A stretch of 64,000 nucleotides of DNA from Acinetobacter pseudolwoffii. Its GTDB lineage: Bacteria; Pseudomonadota; Gammaproteobacteria; Pseudomonadales; Moraxellaceae. The stretch is taken from positions 404,078-468,077 of the forward strand of contig NZ_PHRG01000003.1 in assembly GCF_002803605.1 (NCBI RefSeq). The letters are read 5' to 3'. Below the pieces are notes generated by a model. It was given only the letters and a program-made list of their open reading frames with translations, ran no database searches and was not told the DNA's origin. A program made the position numbers and the translations under genes. Numbering within the stretch: the stretch's first letter is position 1; each line of letters opens with the position of its first letter. Shown here in pieces: positions 37,642 to 46,952 of this stretch.

Positions 37642-38622
37642 CTAAAAGCGACGGCTAAAGCGGCGCCGATATTCCAGCGGCGTCAAGCCAGTTTTTCTAT
37701 GAAATAAACGGCGAAATGAACTTGGGTCCTGATAACCAATATTTTGCATGATCACATCCACCGCCTGATCGGTTTCTTCCAGACGTTTGCGTGCAGCTTC
37801 AATTCGGATCGCTTGCAGATACTGATTTGGCGGCAAGTCCAGTGCCTGTTTAAAATGGCGAATCAAGGTACGCGTGGTGACATTAAAACGTGTTGCAATA
37901 TCATCCAAGCTAAAAGACTCATGAAAATGCTGCTCCAACCAGTTCTGGACATTTTGCACCAGTTCATCATGATGCGGTTGTCCAATCTTGAGTAAGGAAT
38001 AAGACAGCTGGCTATCGCGTCGATAATCAATCACAAAAGATTTGGCCGATTGCATGGCCACCTCAAAGCCATAAAAACGTTCAATCAGATGCAAACCTAA
38101 GTCGAACCAGGCCAGGCCACCACCCGCGCAATAGATATTCTGGTCGCGGCTAATCATCAGATCGGCATTCAATTTGACCTGCGGATAATGCGTCCGGAAA
38201 ATATCTTGAAAGCCCCAATGCGTCGTTGCCACGCGATTATCTAAAATACCGGCTTCTGCCAGAAAGAAATTTCCGGTGCAATTTCCAGCAATTAAGGTCG
38301 AATCTGCATGAGCAGATTTTAGAAACCGGATCAGCTCAGGGTTTTGTTGCAATACATCCTGAATCGGTGCAGCTATGGTTGGCACCACCACAATATCTGC
38401 AGTTTGAATCTCTTGATAGGAACGATGTGCCTGTAATTCCAGACCATTAATACAACGAATCGGTTGTCCATCCGGACTGGCAATACTGACTTTAAACAGG
38501 CGCTGTACATCCTGCTGCTGAATGCGGTTCCAGCTCACACCGGCCATGGCAAATAAATCGACGACACCGGTAATGGCAGAAGCCAGAGCGCCATCAAAAC
38601 CCAAAACTACGACTCGCTGCAT
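37642..38622 (-). CDS. GlxA-type regulator: DJ-1/PfpI domain plus AraC DNA-binding domain
   Basis: A 326-residue regulator. Residues about 1-175 form a DJ-1/PfpI-like domain (VVVLGFDGALASAITGVVDL, nucleophile-elbow-like AGNCTGNFFLAEAG). The C-terminal AraC domain (about 220-320) has FSLDDIATRFNVTTRTLIRH and VDVIMQNIGYQDPSSFRRLF. I start at 38622 (MQRVVVLGF) because GAGATCAAG precedes it; a longer frame to 38688 is possible. Divergent from the acyl-CoA dehydrogenase gene at 38737, with 114 bp between starts, which it may control. Confidence 0.87.
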   Translation of the reverse strand: MQRVVVLGFDGALASAITGVVDLFAMAGVSWNRIQQQDVQRLFKVSIASPDGQPIRCINGLELQAHRSYQEIQTADIVVVPTIAAPIQDVLQQNPELIRFLKSAHADSTLIAGNCTGNFFLAEAGILDNRVATTHWGFQDIFRTHYPQVKLNADLMISRDQNIYCAGGGLAWFDLGLHLIERFYGFEVAMQSAKSFVIDYRRDSQLSYSLLKIGQPHHDELVQNVQNWLEQHFHESFSLDDIATRFNVTTRTLIRHFKQALDLPPNQYLQAIRIEAARKRLEETDQAVDVIMQNIGYQDPSSFRRLFHRKTGLTPLEYRRRFSRRF

Positions 38623-38736
38623 CTTGATCTCATTGTCATTTTTTACCTGTTTGATGTCATTATTGACAATCCTGCTGAATAAAAGCAACTGTTAGTCTTG
38701 GCGCTATCTCAAGGATTTTACATTCAGGACAGTACC

Positions 38737-40524
38737 GTGACCGAGCTAATAAATGATAAAGATCTTAATTTTCTACTTTATGATGTCTTCAAACTTGAAG
38801 CTCTGACAAAACTGGAACGTTATCAGGAGCATGATAAAAATACCTTTGACAGTATTTTAGATACAGCCAAGGGTATCGCGACCGATTACTTTGCCCCGCA
38901 TAATGCCAAAGCCGATCAGCATGAACCGAGCTTTGATGGGAAGCAGGTCAAAACCATTGCTGAAGTTAAAACGGCGTGGCAGCAGTTTGCCGAGGCCGGC
39001 CTGCTCTGTGCCCAGCATGATTATGAACATGGCGGTATGCAACTCCCGACTTTATTAAATATGGCCTGCAATGCCTATTTTATGGCGGCCAATCCTTCAA
39101 CTGTTGCCTATTCTTTTCTGACTGCGGCGGCGGCAAATCTGATTCAAGCCTTTGCTTCACCGGAACAAAAACAGCTATTTTTACCGCATATGTTGAGCGG
39201 CCGCTTTGCCGGCACTATGGCCATGACCGAGCCGAATGTCGGTTCTTCTCTGGGTGATCTAACGACCAAAGCTATTCCTCTGGCAGATGGAACTTATAAC
39301 ATTAAAGGCCAGAAAATGTTTATTTCTGGTGGTGATCAGGATATTACCGAAAATATTATTCATCTGGTTCTGGCGCGGATTCAGGATGCACCGCAAGGGG
39401 TCAAAGGTATTTCCCTGTTCATTGTGCCGAAATTTAAAACCAATCCAGATGGCTCTATAGGTGAATCCAATGATGTACAGCTGGCTGGTTTACTGCACAA
39501 AATGGGTTATAGAGGAACGACTTCAACGGTTTTAAGCTTTGGCGAAAATGATGCTTGCTTAGGCTATTTGATTGGTGAAGCAGGTCATGGCTTAAAATAT
39601 ATGTTTAAAATGATGAATGAGGCGCGTGTCGGCGTAGGCTTGGGCGCAGCCATGATTGGCTATCGCGGTTATCTGGAATCCTTAAACTATGCCAAAAACC
39701 GTCCGCAAGGTCGTCTTGCACATGAAAAATCGCCTGATTCCAAACCGGTCAATATTATTGAGCATAGTGATGTCAAACGTATGCTGCTGGCACAAAAAGC
39801 TTATGTCGAAGGATCACTGGCCCTGTGTTTATTTGCGGCGCGTCTGATTGATGAACATCAGGCAGCACATGATGAGAACAGTGCCCTCTTGCTTGATCTG
39901 ATCACTCCAGTGGTCAAATCCTTCCCTTCAGCCTATGGCCCAAAAGCCAATGATCTGGCGATTCAGGTTTTGGGCGGCGCGGGTTATACCCGTGATTATC
40001 CGGTCGAACAATGCTACCGCGATAACCGCCTCAATCCGATTCATGAAGGCACGTATGGCATTCAGTCCCTGGATTTGCTTGGGCGTAAACTCTGGCAGCA
40101 CAATGGCAAGGGACTCAGCCTGTTGATGCAACGCATCCAGCATACGTTGTCTGAGATTCAGAATCCCAAGTTAGTCGCACTGGCAGAAAGCTTTCAACAA
40201 CATCTGGCTACCGTGCAAAAAACCACCCAGGTTTTAGGTCAGGCTCTGCATCAAGGCCAAATCAATGAAGCATTAGCCAACTCTGGGCTTTATTTAGACA
40301 TGATGGGAAAAACCATGATTGCCTGGCTCTGCTTAGACATGGCGCAGCAGGCACAACTTAAATTTGGCAATTCCGATCAAAAAGAAGATCAGGACTTTTT
40401 GGCGGGCAAGTTTCAGGCAGCCCAATATTTTATCCGTTGGGAATTGCCTGAAATTGAACATCAGGCCAAGTTACTGATGAACTTTGATGATAGCTGCAGG
40501 AATATGCAAGCTGACTGGTTTTAA
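38737..40524 (+). CDS. Long acyl-CoA dehydrogenase (DmdC/FadE5-like, ~600 residues)
   Basis: A 595-residue FAD enzyme of the longer acyl-CoA dehydrogenase type with an extra C-terminal domain. Key segments are MAMTEPNVGSSLGDLTTKAI, IKGQKMFISGGDQDITENI, ARVGVGLGAAMIGYRGYLES and IQVLGGAGYTRDYPVEQ. RLNPIHEGTYGIQSLDLLG holds the catalytic glutamate. I use the GTG at 38737, where AGGA is placed 7 bases upstream and the protein opens TELINDKDLNFLLYDV as in relatives; a longer frame from the TTG at 38698 has no ribosome site. Its terminator has been split by a MITE-like insertion. Confidence 0.87.
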   Translation: MTELINDKDLNFLLYDVFKLEALTKLERYQEHDKNTFDSILDTAKGIATDYFAPHNAKADQHEPSFDGKQVKTIAEVKTAWQQFAEAGLLCAQHDYEHGGMQLPTLLNMACNAYFMAANPSTVAYSFLTAAAANLIQAFASPEQKQLFLPHMLSGRFAGTMAMTEPNVGSSLGDLTTKAIPLADGTYNIKGQKMFISGGDQDITENIIHLVLARIQDAPQGVKGISLFIVPKFKTNPDGSIGESNDVQLAGLLHKMGYRGTTSTVLSFGENDACLGYLIGEAGHGLKYMFKMMNEARVGVGLGAAMIGYRGYLESLNYAKNRPQGRLAHEKSPDSKPVNIIEHSDVKRMLLAQKAYVEGSLALCLFAARLIDEHQAAHDENSALLLDLITPVVKSFPSAYGPKANDLAIQVLGGAGYTRDYPVEQCYRDNRLNPIHEGTYGIQSLDLLGRKLWQHNGKGLSLLMQRIQHTLSEIQNPKLVALAESFQQHLATVQKTTQVLGQALHQGQINEALANSGLYLDMMGKTMIAWLCLDMAQQAQLKFGNSDQKEDQDFLAGKFQAAQYFIRWELPEIEHQAKLLMNFDDSCRNMQADWF

Positions 40525-40547
40525 GGTTCATAGCTAAATAAAAATGC

Positions 40548-40904
40548 GCTGTAAGAAGTAATGCTGATCAGTTAAGGAGTTTAGAAACAGACTCTTTAAT
40601 TTTTAGTCATTCAATGCGGAGTATTAATGTTATAAATCAAATTCTTGTAAATTATTTGTTACTTTGGTTTCGCCCAAATGAGAAGCGAAGCTTCGCAAGG
40701 AAGGCATCTTGCGGAGCAACACTCCTCACCGCAAAACTCGTCAGCCACCATCGACTAGTAAATTTGTCGCAGAAACAATCATTTTTAAATGTAGTCCTGC
40801 CTCAAACAGTTGCGGATGACTTTTTTATCTATCAGATATAATCATGAATTTGAAAAAGAAAATGCCAGTCAATTCCTTAACTGACTGGCATTAGCTGTAA
40901 GAAG
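40548..40904. mobile_element. MITE-like insertion (40559-40893) with 11-bp direct repeats, inside a terminator
   Basis: The direct repeat GCTGTAAGAAG flanks a 335-bp insert (40548-40558 and 40894-40904). The insert has terminal inverted repeats, TAATGCTGATCAGTTAAGGA at the left and TAATGCCAGTCAGTTAAGGA at the right (read inward), 17 of 20 matching. Removing the insert and one repeat rebuilds the stem AAATAAAAATGCGC / GCGCATTTTTTATTT, an intrinsic terminator between the convergent genes. The insert has no convincing ORF. An inner palindrome GCGAAGCTTCGC lies at about 40685. Target duplication of 11 bp resembles IS4-family elements, but no parental IS is visible here. Confidence 0.8.
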
Positions 40905-40928
40905 CGCATTTTTTATTTAAAACTAGGT

Positions 40929-42146
40929 TTATGCTTCAGTACTTAAAATAAGTCCAAACTTTTTAAAAATTTTCTCACGTTTGCCTGGATGAATATTGGC
41001 CTTAGTCAGGTCACCCTGATAATGCTGATAGACCCGTTGATCCATCATTTTGTACCATAACGGCGGAATTAAAGCCGGAATCAACATGGTGGCATAACCA
41101 CTGGGTAATTCGGGTGCTTCATCAAAATGTCGCAGTGCCTGAAATGGGCGACTTGGAAAGGCATGATGGTCTGAATGACGCTGCAACTGGTACAAAAACA
41201 GATTGGTCACAATATTGTTATTATTCCAGCTATGTTCAGGCAAGGTCCGTTCATAACTGCCATCATCTTTTTCTGTGCGTTTCAAACCATAATGTTCAAT
41301 ATAATTGACGATTTCAAACAGAGTTACCCCATAAAAGGCCTGAGTCAGTGTATAAGGAATGAGCTTTTTACCATAAGCACTTAGCATCAAGGCATGGTAG
41401 CCTGCACTCATCGCCCAGCCATGAAACAGTTCATTTTCCTTGCTCAAAAATTTCAATCCTTTACGTTCCAGACGTTTCTTTTCAATCTGGATCGCTGACT
41501 TTAATCCGTCAAACACAGTGCGTGGCCAGAAACGGTAAAAAGACTCGCCCATTTGTGAAGATGCCGGATCTTCTGGCGTTGCCACCCGTTTATGATGCCC
41601 ATAAGGATGTTCAATACGGAAATGATTATAGGCCAAAGGCATCAGGCTGGCATGCGACCAGTAATGGTCTTTTTTCTGCGGACGATGACTCAGTTCATGT
41701 GCCGTATTGACCGCAATGCCGTTAATCGCACCCATGGAAACTCCCAATAAGAGCTGATCCAGTATCGATACATTTGGACGTGTCACCACATAGCCGGCAA
41801 AAGCATTAGCTGCCATTTGCAAGGGAATAAAGGCTTTTACAATCCGGTCATAATACGGATCTTTGACCAGCGCCTGAATCTGTTCGTCATTCGGATTGTT
41901 GGCATCATCGCCAATCAGGGCATCCAGAGTCGGAATAATCACATGCAATAATAAAGGCCCGCCCAAAGCAAAGACTTTTTTAGTCGCTTTGGGGCCAAAA
42001 TGATAACCGGCCAAAATTCCCATTCCGATCACAGGCAAACCTGGGCTGAGCAACCAGCCAAAACGTTTTTTATCCAGCTTTACACCTTTTAGTGCTGACG
42101 CTTCCTGCGTAAACTGCGCTTTCTGGATTTGTGCAGGGGCATTCAT
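40929..42146 (-). CDS. alkM: Alkane 1-monooxygenase (AlkB/AlkM)
   Basis: An integral-membrane di-iron monooxygenase that turns n-alkanes into 1-alkanols, 405 residues. All four hallmark motifs are present: NTAHELSHRP (H150, H154), EHPYGHHKRVATPEDPA (from about 179), NYIEHYGLKR (about 288) and LQRHSDHHAFPSR (about 322). Six membrane helices are visible. Electrons would come from rubredoxin, which is not in this window. The AAGGA ribosome site is clear. Divergent from an AraC-family gene matching AlkR, as in Acinetobacter baylyi alkM/alkR. Confidence 0.94.
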   Translation of the reverse strand: MNAPAQIQKAQFTQEASALKGVKLDKKRFGWLLSPGLPVIGMGILAGYHFGPKATKKVFALGGPLLLHVIIPTLDALIGDDANNPNDEQIQALVKDPYYDRIVKAFIPLQMAANAFAGYVVTRPNVSILDQLLLGVSMGAINGIAVNTAHELSHRPQKKDHYWSHASLMPLAYNHFRIEHPYGHHKRVATPEDPASSQMGESFYRFWPRTVFDGLKSAIQIEKKRLERKGLKFLSKENELFHGWAMSAGYHALMLSAYGKKLIPYTLTQAFYGVTLFEIVNYIEHYGLKRTEKDDGSYERTLPEHSWNNNNIVTNLFLYQLQRHSDHHAFPSRPFQALRHFDEAPELPSGYATMLIPALIPPLWYKMMDQRVYQHYQGDLTKANIHPGKREKIFKKFGLILSTEA

Positions 42147-42182
42147 TGCGAGCTTCCTTTTTTATGTTACTCTGCACTTATA

Positions 42183-42217
42183 GTTGAATATTTCAGCAAC
42201 AGCGAACAGTATTCAAC
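42183..42217. promoter_or_regulatory. Inverted repeat between alkM and alkR-like genes
   Basis: GTTGAATA (42183-42190) and TATTCAAC (42210-42217), perfect 8-bp arms with 19 bp between, in the shared divergent promoter region. Candidate binding site for the AraC-type activator; not otherwise supported. Confidence 0.4.
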
Positions 42218-42333
42218 GTCCAGAAAACCTATGTCAGCGTCTTTGGCACATGCAGCCAAATTCTGGCCTAAAATCACAAAGTTAAAAAATTTATAGTCAA
42301 TTAAGTGAAATAAATAGAAGAATAGAGTTAGGC

Positions 42334-43284
42334 ATGGATGCTTTAAGTAAAATTTTTGATGATATTCATCTGGAAAAATCGGAATATCTTTATCTGAATG
42401 TGTTTCATCCGAGCGGCTTTGACTATCAGCATGAGCCTTTTATGCTGGCTTATATCCTGTTACAAGGACAGGCACAATTAAAGTTCGCCAACGGCGATCT
42501 GCTCGAGCTGCAACAAGGTGATCTGGTACTCTTACCCGCAGGTTCTGCCCATCGCATTTCTTGCCCAGACAATGCCGATTTTTCTGCACGCTGTGCGATT
42601 AATCCTTATTTCCAAAGCCATGCACAGCAATGTGTCGATCTTAATGGGGAAAATTCGGCGGAGCATAGTTTCATACTGGCCCTTCGTTCCAGTCTGGATA
42701 TGCAGATGGCAAAACCTCTACTAAGTGCCTTACCTAAATACCTGCATATTCAGCATATTCTGGGCGACACCGCACCGGAATGGTTACAGGTCGGTTTGCA
42801 GTTTCTGGCGCTGGAAACCCAGCAGATGCGGCCGGGACGTGACAAGATTCTGGATCATCTGGTCAGTATTTTACTGATCGAATGTGTGCGAGATTATATT
42901 TTAAATCTGGAAAATTCCTCGAGCTGGCTGAATGCGCTCTCGCATCCGGAACTGTCCAATGCACTCGCTGCAATTCATGGCAAACCTGAGCAGTTCTGGA
43001 CCGTAGAAAGTCTGGCTGAGCAATGTCATATGTCACGTTCCAAATTTGCCCAGCTCTTTACCCAGATTGTCGGTGAGCCGCCACTGGCTTATTTGCAACA
43101 GCATCGCCTTCGGCTGGCGGCACAATATTTGCGAAATAGCGGATTTAGCATTCAGCAGATCGCACATGGCGTTGGTTATTCATCCGAGACGGCCTTCAGT
43201 CAAAGTTTTAAAAAACAGTTTGAACAGACGCCCACCCAGTACCGGCTGAATTGTCAGAACAATAATGTCAAATTACTGGATTAG
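42334..43284 (+). CDS. alkR: AraC/XylS-family regulator, AlkR-like
   Basis: A 316-residue regulator with an N-terminal cupin (LQGQAQLKFANGDLLELQQG and DLVLLPAGSAHRIS) and a C-terminal AraC DNA-binding domain (about 215-310): WTVESLAEQCHMSRSKFAQ and IQQIAHGVGYSSETAFSQSF. It is adjacent and divergent to alkM, the arrangement of AlkR, which induces alkM on alkanes. Identification as AlkR rests on the position, so it is inferred. Its last 12 bases overlap the end of lpxB on the other strand. Confidence 0.8.
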   Translation: MDALSKIFDDIHLEKSEYLYLNVFHPSGFDYQHEPFMLAYILLQGQAQLKFANGDLLELQQGDLVLLPAGSAHRISCPDNADFSARCAINPYFQSHAQQCVDLNGENSAEHSFILALRSSLDMQMAKPLLSALPKYLHIQHILGDTAPEWLQVGLQFLALETQQMRPGRDKILDHLVSILLIECVRDYILNLENSSSWLNALSHPELSNALAAIHGKPEQFWTVESLAEQCHMSRSKFAQLFTQIVGEPPLAYLQQHRLRLAAQYLRNSGFSIQQIAHGVGYSSETAFSQSFKKQFEQTPTQYRLNCQNNNVKLLD

Positions 43285-44445
43285 CGCGAGCACGGCTTTG
43301 ACCGGGTCTTCGCTATTACCAGACAATAGCTGCTTATGCATGGTGATATGCTGCATCACCTGAATTTGTGCAGTTTCAACATTCATCAGTTTTTCAATTT
43401 CAGCCGCCAGCTTTTCAGGCGTAGCATCGGCTTGAATCAACTCCTGAATGACTTTTTTGCCGGCAATGATATTTGGTAGCGAATAATAAGGAATTTTGAT
43501 GAGAAATTTCACCACATGATAAGTCAACCAATTCAGTTTATAGAAAGTCACCATCGGACGATGTAATAACATCGCTTCCAATGTCGCAGTACCTGACGCC
43601 AGCGCAATAATATTGGAGGCATTCATGACCTGACGGCCGATTTTTGACTCGGTACCGCTGTTTTCCAGCAAGCGGATTTGAACCTTTAGACTTTCAGGAT
43701 AAGTCGCCAGCAAGCGTTCTATCTGCTGCTTGCGTGCCTCATTAATTGCCGGAATCAGGAAAGTATAGTCCGGATATTTCTGATGCAGAATCTTGGCTGC
43801 ATCCAGAACCAAAGGCCCCAAACGTTCAATCTCACCGCGGCGACTTCCCGGCAATAGTGCAATATGCTTCTGATTCACATCAAGATTCAGTTCTTGTTTA
43901 GCATCGATAATCGGATTTTCAAGCGGCAACTGACTGGCCAGAGGATGACCAACAAAAGCGGCTGGCACATCCCATTTTTTAAAGAAGGTTTTTTCGAATG
44001 GGAATAAACACAGCACCAGATCAATGTTGGCCTTAATACCATGCACACGTCCCTGACGCCACGCCCAGACCGAAGGACTGACATATTGCACGGTCTTCAT
44101 CGGCAACTGTTTTTGTTTAATGGTTTTCGACAGGCGCAGGTTAAAATCAGGTGCATCTACACCAATAAAAATATCGACAGGGTTTTTAGTCCAAGTTTCG
44201 ACCAGCCCATCACGTACAGCAAAGAGTTTTTTAATATCCTTGAGAACTTCAACAATGCCCATCACCGATAAAACATCCATCGGATAATAGCTTTTAAAGC
44301 CTTCTGCGATCATTTGTGGACCACCGATGCCTTCAAATTCGGCATCAATCCCTTGCTCACGAAAACGGCGAATCAACTTTGCGCCAAGCGTATCTCCAGA
44401 GACCTCACCGACCACGATTCCAATTTTTAGTTTTCGATTTAGCAA
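43273..44445 (-). CDS. lpxB: Lipid-A-disaccharide synthase
   Basis: Joins UDP-2,3-diacylglucosamine and lipid X to make the lipid A disaccharide at the inner membrane. The 390-residue sequence has IVVGEVSGDTLGAKLIRRFR and the GIGGPQMIAEGFKS, IGVDAPDFNLRL, YVSPSVWAWRQGRVHGIK and LLPGSRRGEIERLGP motifs of LpxB. It overlaps the 3' end of the alkR-like gene by 12 bp (convergent). Other lipid A genes are not adjacent, in contrast to the usual lpxA-lpxB order. Confidence 0.95.
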   Translation of the reverse strand: MLNRKLKIGIVVGEVSGDTLGAKLIRRFREQGIDAEFEGIGGPQMIAEGFKSYYPMDVLSVMGIVEVLKDIKKLFAVRDGLVETWTKNPVDIFIGVDAPDFNLRLSKTIKQKQLPMKTVQYVSPSVWAWRQGRVHGIKANIDLVLCLFPFEKTFFKKWDVPAAFVGHPLASQLPLENPIIDAKQELNLDVNQKHIALLPGSRRGEIERLGPLVLDAAKILHQKYPDYTFLIPAINEARKQQIERLLATYPESLKVQIRLLENSGTESKIGRQVMNASNIIALASGTATLEAMLLHRPMVTFYKLNWLTYHVVKFLIKIPYYSLPNIIAGKKVIQELIQADATPEKLAAEIEKLMNVETAQIQVMQHITMHKQLLSGNSEDPVKAVLALIQ

Positions 44446-44601
44446 GTGAGTTCCCTCTCAGATCCGTATTGAACTGTATTTAATCGTAATTCTAACATAA
44501 AGCTGGGTTTATGCCTGAATAAGCAGTGAGCATCTTATATTTTAAGAAAGGTATGCTTTAGAATTACTTAGCCTACTCTTAATCTTCCCTGATGATTTTT
44601 T

Positions 44602-44754
44602 CTATTGAAGTGGTTTTCCTGATTCATCTTCATTTTCAGGCAGATCAAAGTGTCCTTTAAAATAAGTGACCGGTGTTTCACGTTATTTTCTTAGCGAGGA
44701 TGAACATGAAACTTCATTTAATTTTAAGCCCAGTGCTTTATCTTTTTTATGCAT
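44602..44754 (-). pseudogene. Possible decayed small gene
   Basis: A 50-codon frame from ATG 44754 to TAG 44602 with one in-frame TAA at 44683-44685. The downstream part reads TPVTYFKGHFDLPENEDESG, which looks like real protein sequence. A frameshift is also possible, since ILAKKIT is readable in another frame just before. There is no ribosome site. The rest of 44446-44833 (388 bp) shows only AT-rich promoter-like DNA. Confidence 0.35.
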
Positions 44755-44833
44755 AAGTAAATCAATAATCAAGACAACGACTTATATCCAAAAGTCATAA
44801 GATATCCACGTTTTTTGATTTTGGCATATATGC

Positions 44834-45724
44834 ATGTTTGGTCCGATTGAGTTTATTTTAGCAGGTGTGTTGGTAGGTTTTTGTGTTGGAGTAACCGGTG
44901 TCGGTGGTGGCTCATTGATGACACCCATTCTGATCAGCCTATTCCGGATTGAACCCCACATTGCAATTGGTACGGATCTGCTCTATGCTGCGATTTCAAA
45001 ATTCTGCGGTTCTTTTGTGCATGCCAAAAAAATGAATATTGTCTGGCCAATTGTGATCTGGCTGGCAGTGGGCAGTATTCCAGCATCTTTTGCCACGCAT
45101 TGGGTACTCGACAACTATTTAAGCCAATCGACGCATTATAAGGCTGTCCTGACCATGGTATTGGGCTTTATGCTGACCATTACCGGCTTGTCTATTCTGT
45201 TTCGCACCCAGATCGAAAATCTTTTCAACAAATACCGAAAACAAGAACTGCCAGATATGACGCAGGATCTGGAAAAAGTAAAACTGCAAGCCAAGGAAAA
45301 GCGCATCGCCATCATGATTATGGGCGTTATCTTGGGTATTTTTGTCACCTTATCTTCAGTCGGTGCAGGTGCATTTGGCATCATGGCTTTAGTGGTGATG
45401 TTTCCGAATCTGCCGATGATTCGTATCATTGGCTCAGACGTGGTGCATGCGGTGTTACTGACGCTGGTTGCAGGCTTGGGGCATATGTCATCAGGCAATG
45501 TCGATTTCATGCTGCTCATGTGGTTATTGGTGGGTTCTATTCCAGCGATTATTGTCGGCACTTTACTCAGTTCACGGATGCCAGAAAAACTGATTCGCAA
45601 AATTTTAGGCATTACCTTATTTGGGCTCGGCCTGAATTTCATGCTTAACCCTGTAAAATCAAAACCGGCTCAACCTGCCGAAACAGCGATGGTCGTCATG
45701 AGCCAGAATTCCCAGTCCGTTTAA
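44834..45724 (+). CDS. TSUP (TauE/SafE) family membrane transporter
   Basis: A 296-residue membrane protein with about eight helices. The family's paired motif appears as VGFCVGVTGVGGGSLMTPIL near the start and GIFVTLSSVGAGAFGIMALV in the second half. TSUP members export sulfite, sulfonates or organic anions; which one is not clear. A short Phe-rich ORF and a DAHP synthase gene follow within 110 bp. Confidence 0.88.
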   Translation: MFGPIEFILAGVLVGFCVGVTGVGGGSLMTPILISLFRIEPHIAIGTDLLYAAISKFCGSFVHAKKMNIVWPIVIWLAVGSIPASFATHWVLDNYLSQSTHYKAVLTMVLGFMLTITGLSILFRTQIENLFNKYRKQELPDMTQDLEKVKLQAKEKRIAIMIMGVILGIFVTLSSVGAGAFGIMALVVMFPNLPMIRIIGSDVVHAVLLTLVAGLGHMSSGNVDFMLLMWLLVGSIPAIIVGTLLSSRMPEKLIRKILGITLFGLGLNFMLNPVKSKPAQPAETAMVVMSQNSQSV

Positions 45725-45830
45725 TTTAACTATGCGATTCATCACTTTTTTTTCAAAGAAGTATTCATCTTTTTTATAACAAAGTGACGCATCATTCATG
45801 TTATATTCGGGCTATTAAACAACCTTTTGT

Positions 45831-46943
45831 ATGATCGAACCAGTGACGGCAATGAATACACAACAGTCAAATCCCATTTCAGCATCAGATATTGATGACG
45901 TGAATATCCACAGCATGATTCCTTTGGTAACCCCTGCTGAGCTTAAAGCAGAATTACCTTTGACTGAAACTGCTTATCAAACCGTACTGCATGGTCGTGA
46001 AACGATTCGTAAAATCCTGGATGGTGAAGACAAACGCCTGTTCGTTGTCATCGGCCCCTGTTCTATTCATGATCCTGCGGCTGCACACGAATATGCTGAA
46101 CGCTTAAAAGCGTTAAGCGAAAAAGTTAAAGACAGCTTATACATCGTGATGCGGGTTTATTTTGAAAAACCACGTACCACAGTGGGCTGGAAAGGCCTGA
46201 TCAACGATCCGGATATGAACGACTCGTTCAATATCGAAAAAGGTCTGCGTATCGGTCGTAAGCTGTTACTTGAACTGAATGAAATAGGTTTACCATGTGC
46301 CACTGAAGCACTTGATCCGAACTCACCGCAGTATTATCAAGACCTGATTTCATGGTCTGCAATTGGTGCACGTACGACTGAAAGCCAGACGCATCGTGAA
46401 ATGTCTTCAGGTCTGTCTTCACCAGTCGGCTTTAAAAACGGGACGGACGGCGGTTTAACCGTGGCAACCAATGCGATGCAATCGGTCAAACATGGCCATA
46501 GCTTCCTGGGTCTAAATGATCAAGGTCAGGTCGCTGTGATCCGTACTTCAGGCAACCCGTATGCCCACGTGGTACTGCGTGGCGGTAATGGCAAGCCTAA
46601 CTATGATGCCGGCTCGGTCGCAGATGCGGAAGCCGCATTAGCCAAGGCCAAAGTCAGCACCAAAATCATGATTGATGCCAGCCATGCCAACTCAAACAAA
46701 GACCCGTACCTGCAACCGCTTGTACTCAAAAATATTTCCGAACAAATTCTTGATGGAAACAAGTCAATTGTTGGTATTATGGTAGAAAGTCATCTTAAAG
46801 GCGGTCGTCAGGACATTCCTACGAACCTTTGTGATATGGAGTATGGCCAATCAGTCACTGATGGCTGTATCGACTGGGAAACGACTGAAAAAGTCTTACT
46901 CGACATGCATGAGGCATTAAAAGATACTTTAGCTAATCGTTAA
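45831..46943 (+). CDS. 3-deoxy-7-phosphoheptulonate (DAHP) synthase, second copy
   Basis: A 370-residue class I DAHP synthase, paralogue of the one at 16969-18018. Diagnostic segments: VVIGPCSIHDPAAAHEYAER, KPRTTVGWKGLINDPDM, GARTTESQTHREMSSG, GFKNGTDGGLTVATNAM, RGGNGKPNYDAGS, DASHANSNKDP and YGQSVTDGCIDW. It has a longer N-terminus than the first copy. The ATG at 45852 is an alternative start; neither has a good ribosome site. It may be the isozyme sensitive to a different aromatic amino acid. A small Phe-rich ORF (45732-45779) precedes it; a regulatory role for that is unproven. Confidence 0.94.
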   Translation: MIEPVTAMNTQQSNPISASDIDDVNIHSMIPLVTPAELKAELPLTETAYQTVLHGRETIRKILDGEDKRLFVVIGPCSIHDPAAAHEYAERLKALSEKVKDSLYIVMRVYFEKPRTTVGWKGLINDPDMNDSFNIEKGLRIGRKLLLELNEIGLPCATEALDPNSPQYYQDLISWSAIGARTTESQTHREMSSGLSSPVGFKNGTDGGLTVATNAMQSVKHGHSFLGLNDQGQVAVIRTSGNPYAHVVLRGGNGKPNYDAGSVADAEAALAKAKVSTKIMIDASHANSNKDPYLQPLVLKNISEQILDGNKSIVGIMVESHLKGGRQDIPTNLCDMEYGQSVTDGCIDWETTEKVLLDMHEALKDTLANR

Positions 46944-46952
46944 ATGATCTGA

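Noticed and set aside
40614..40841. 75-codon plus-strand frame
   Set aside because: Lies wholly in the MITE-like insert, has unusual composition and no ribosome site.
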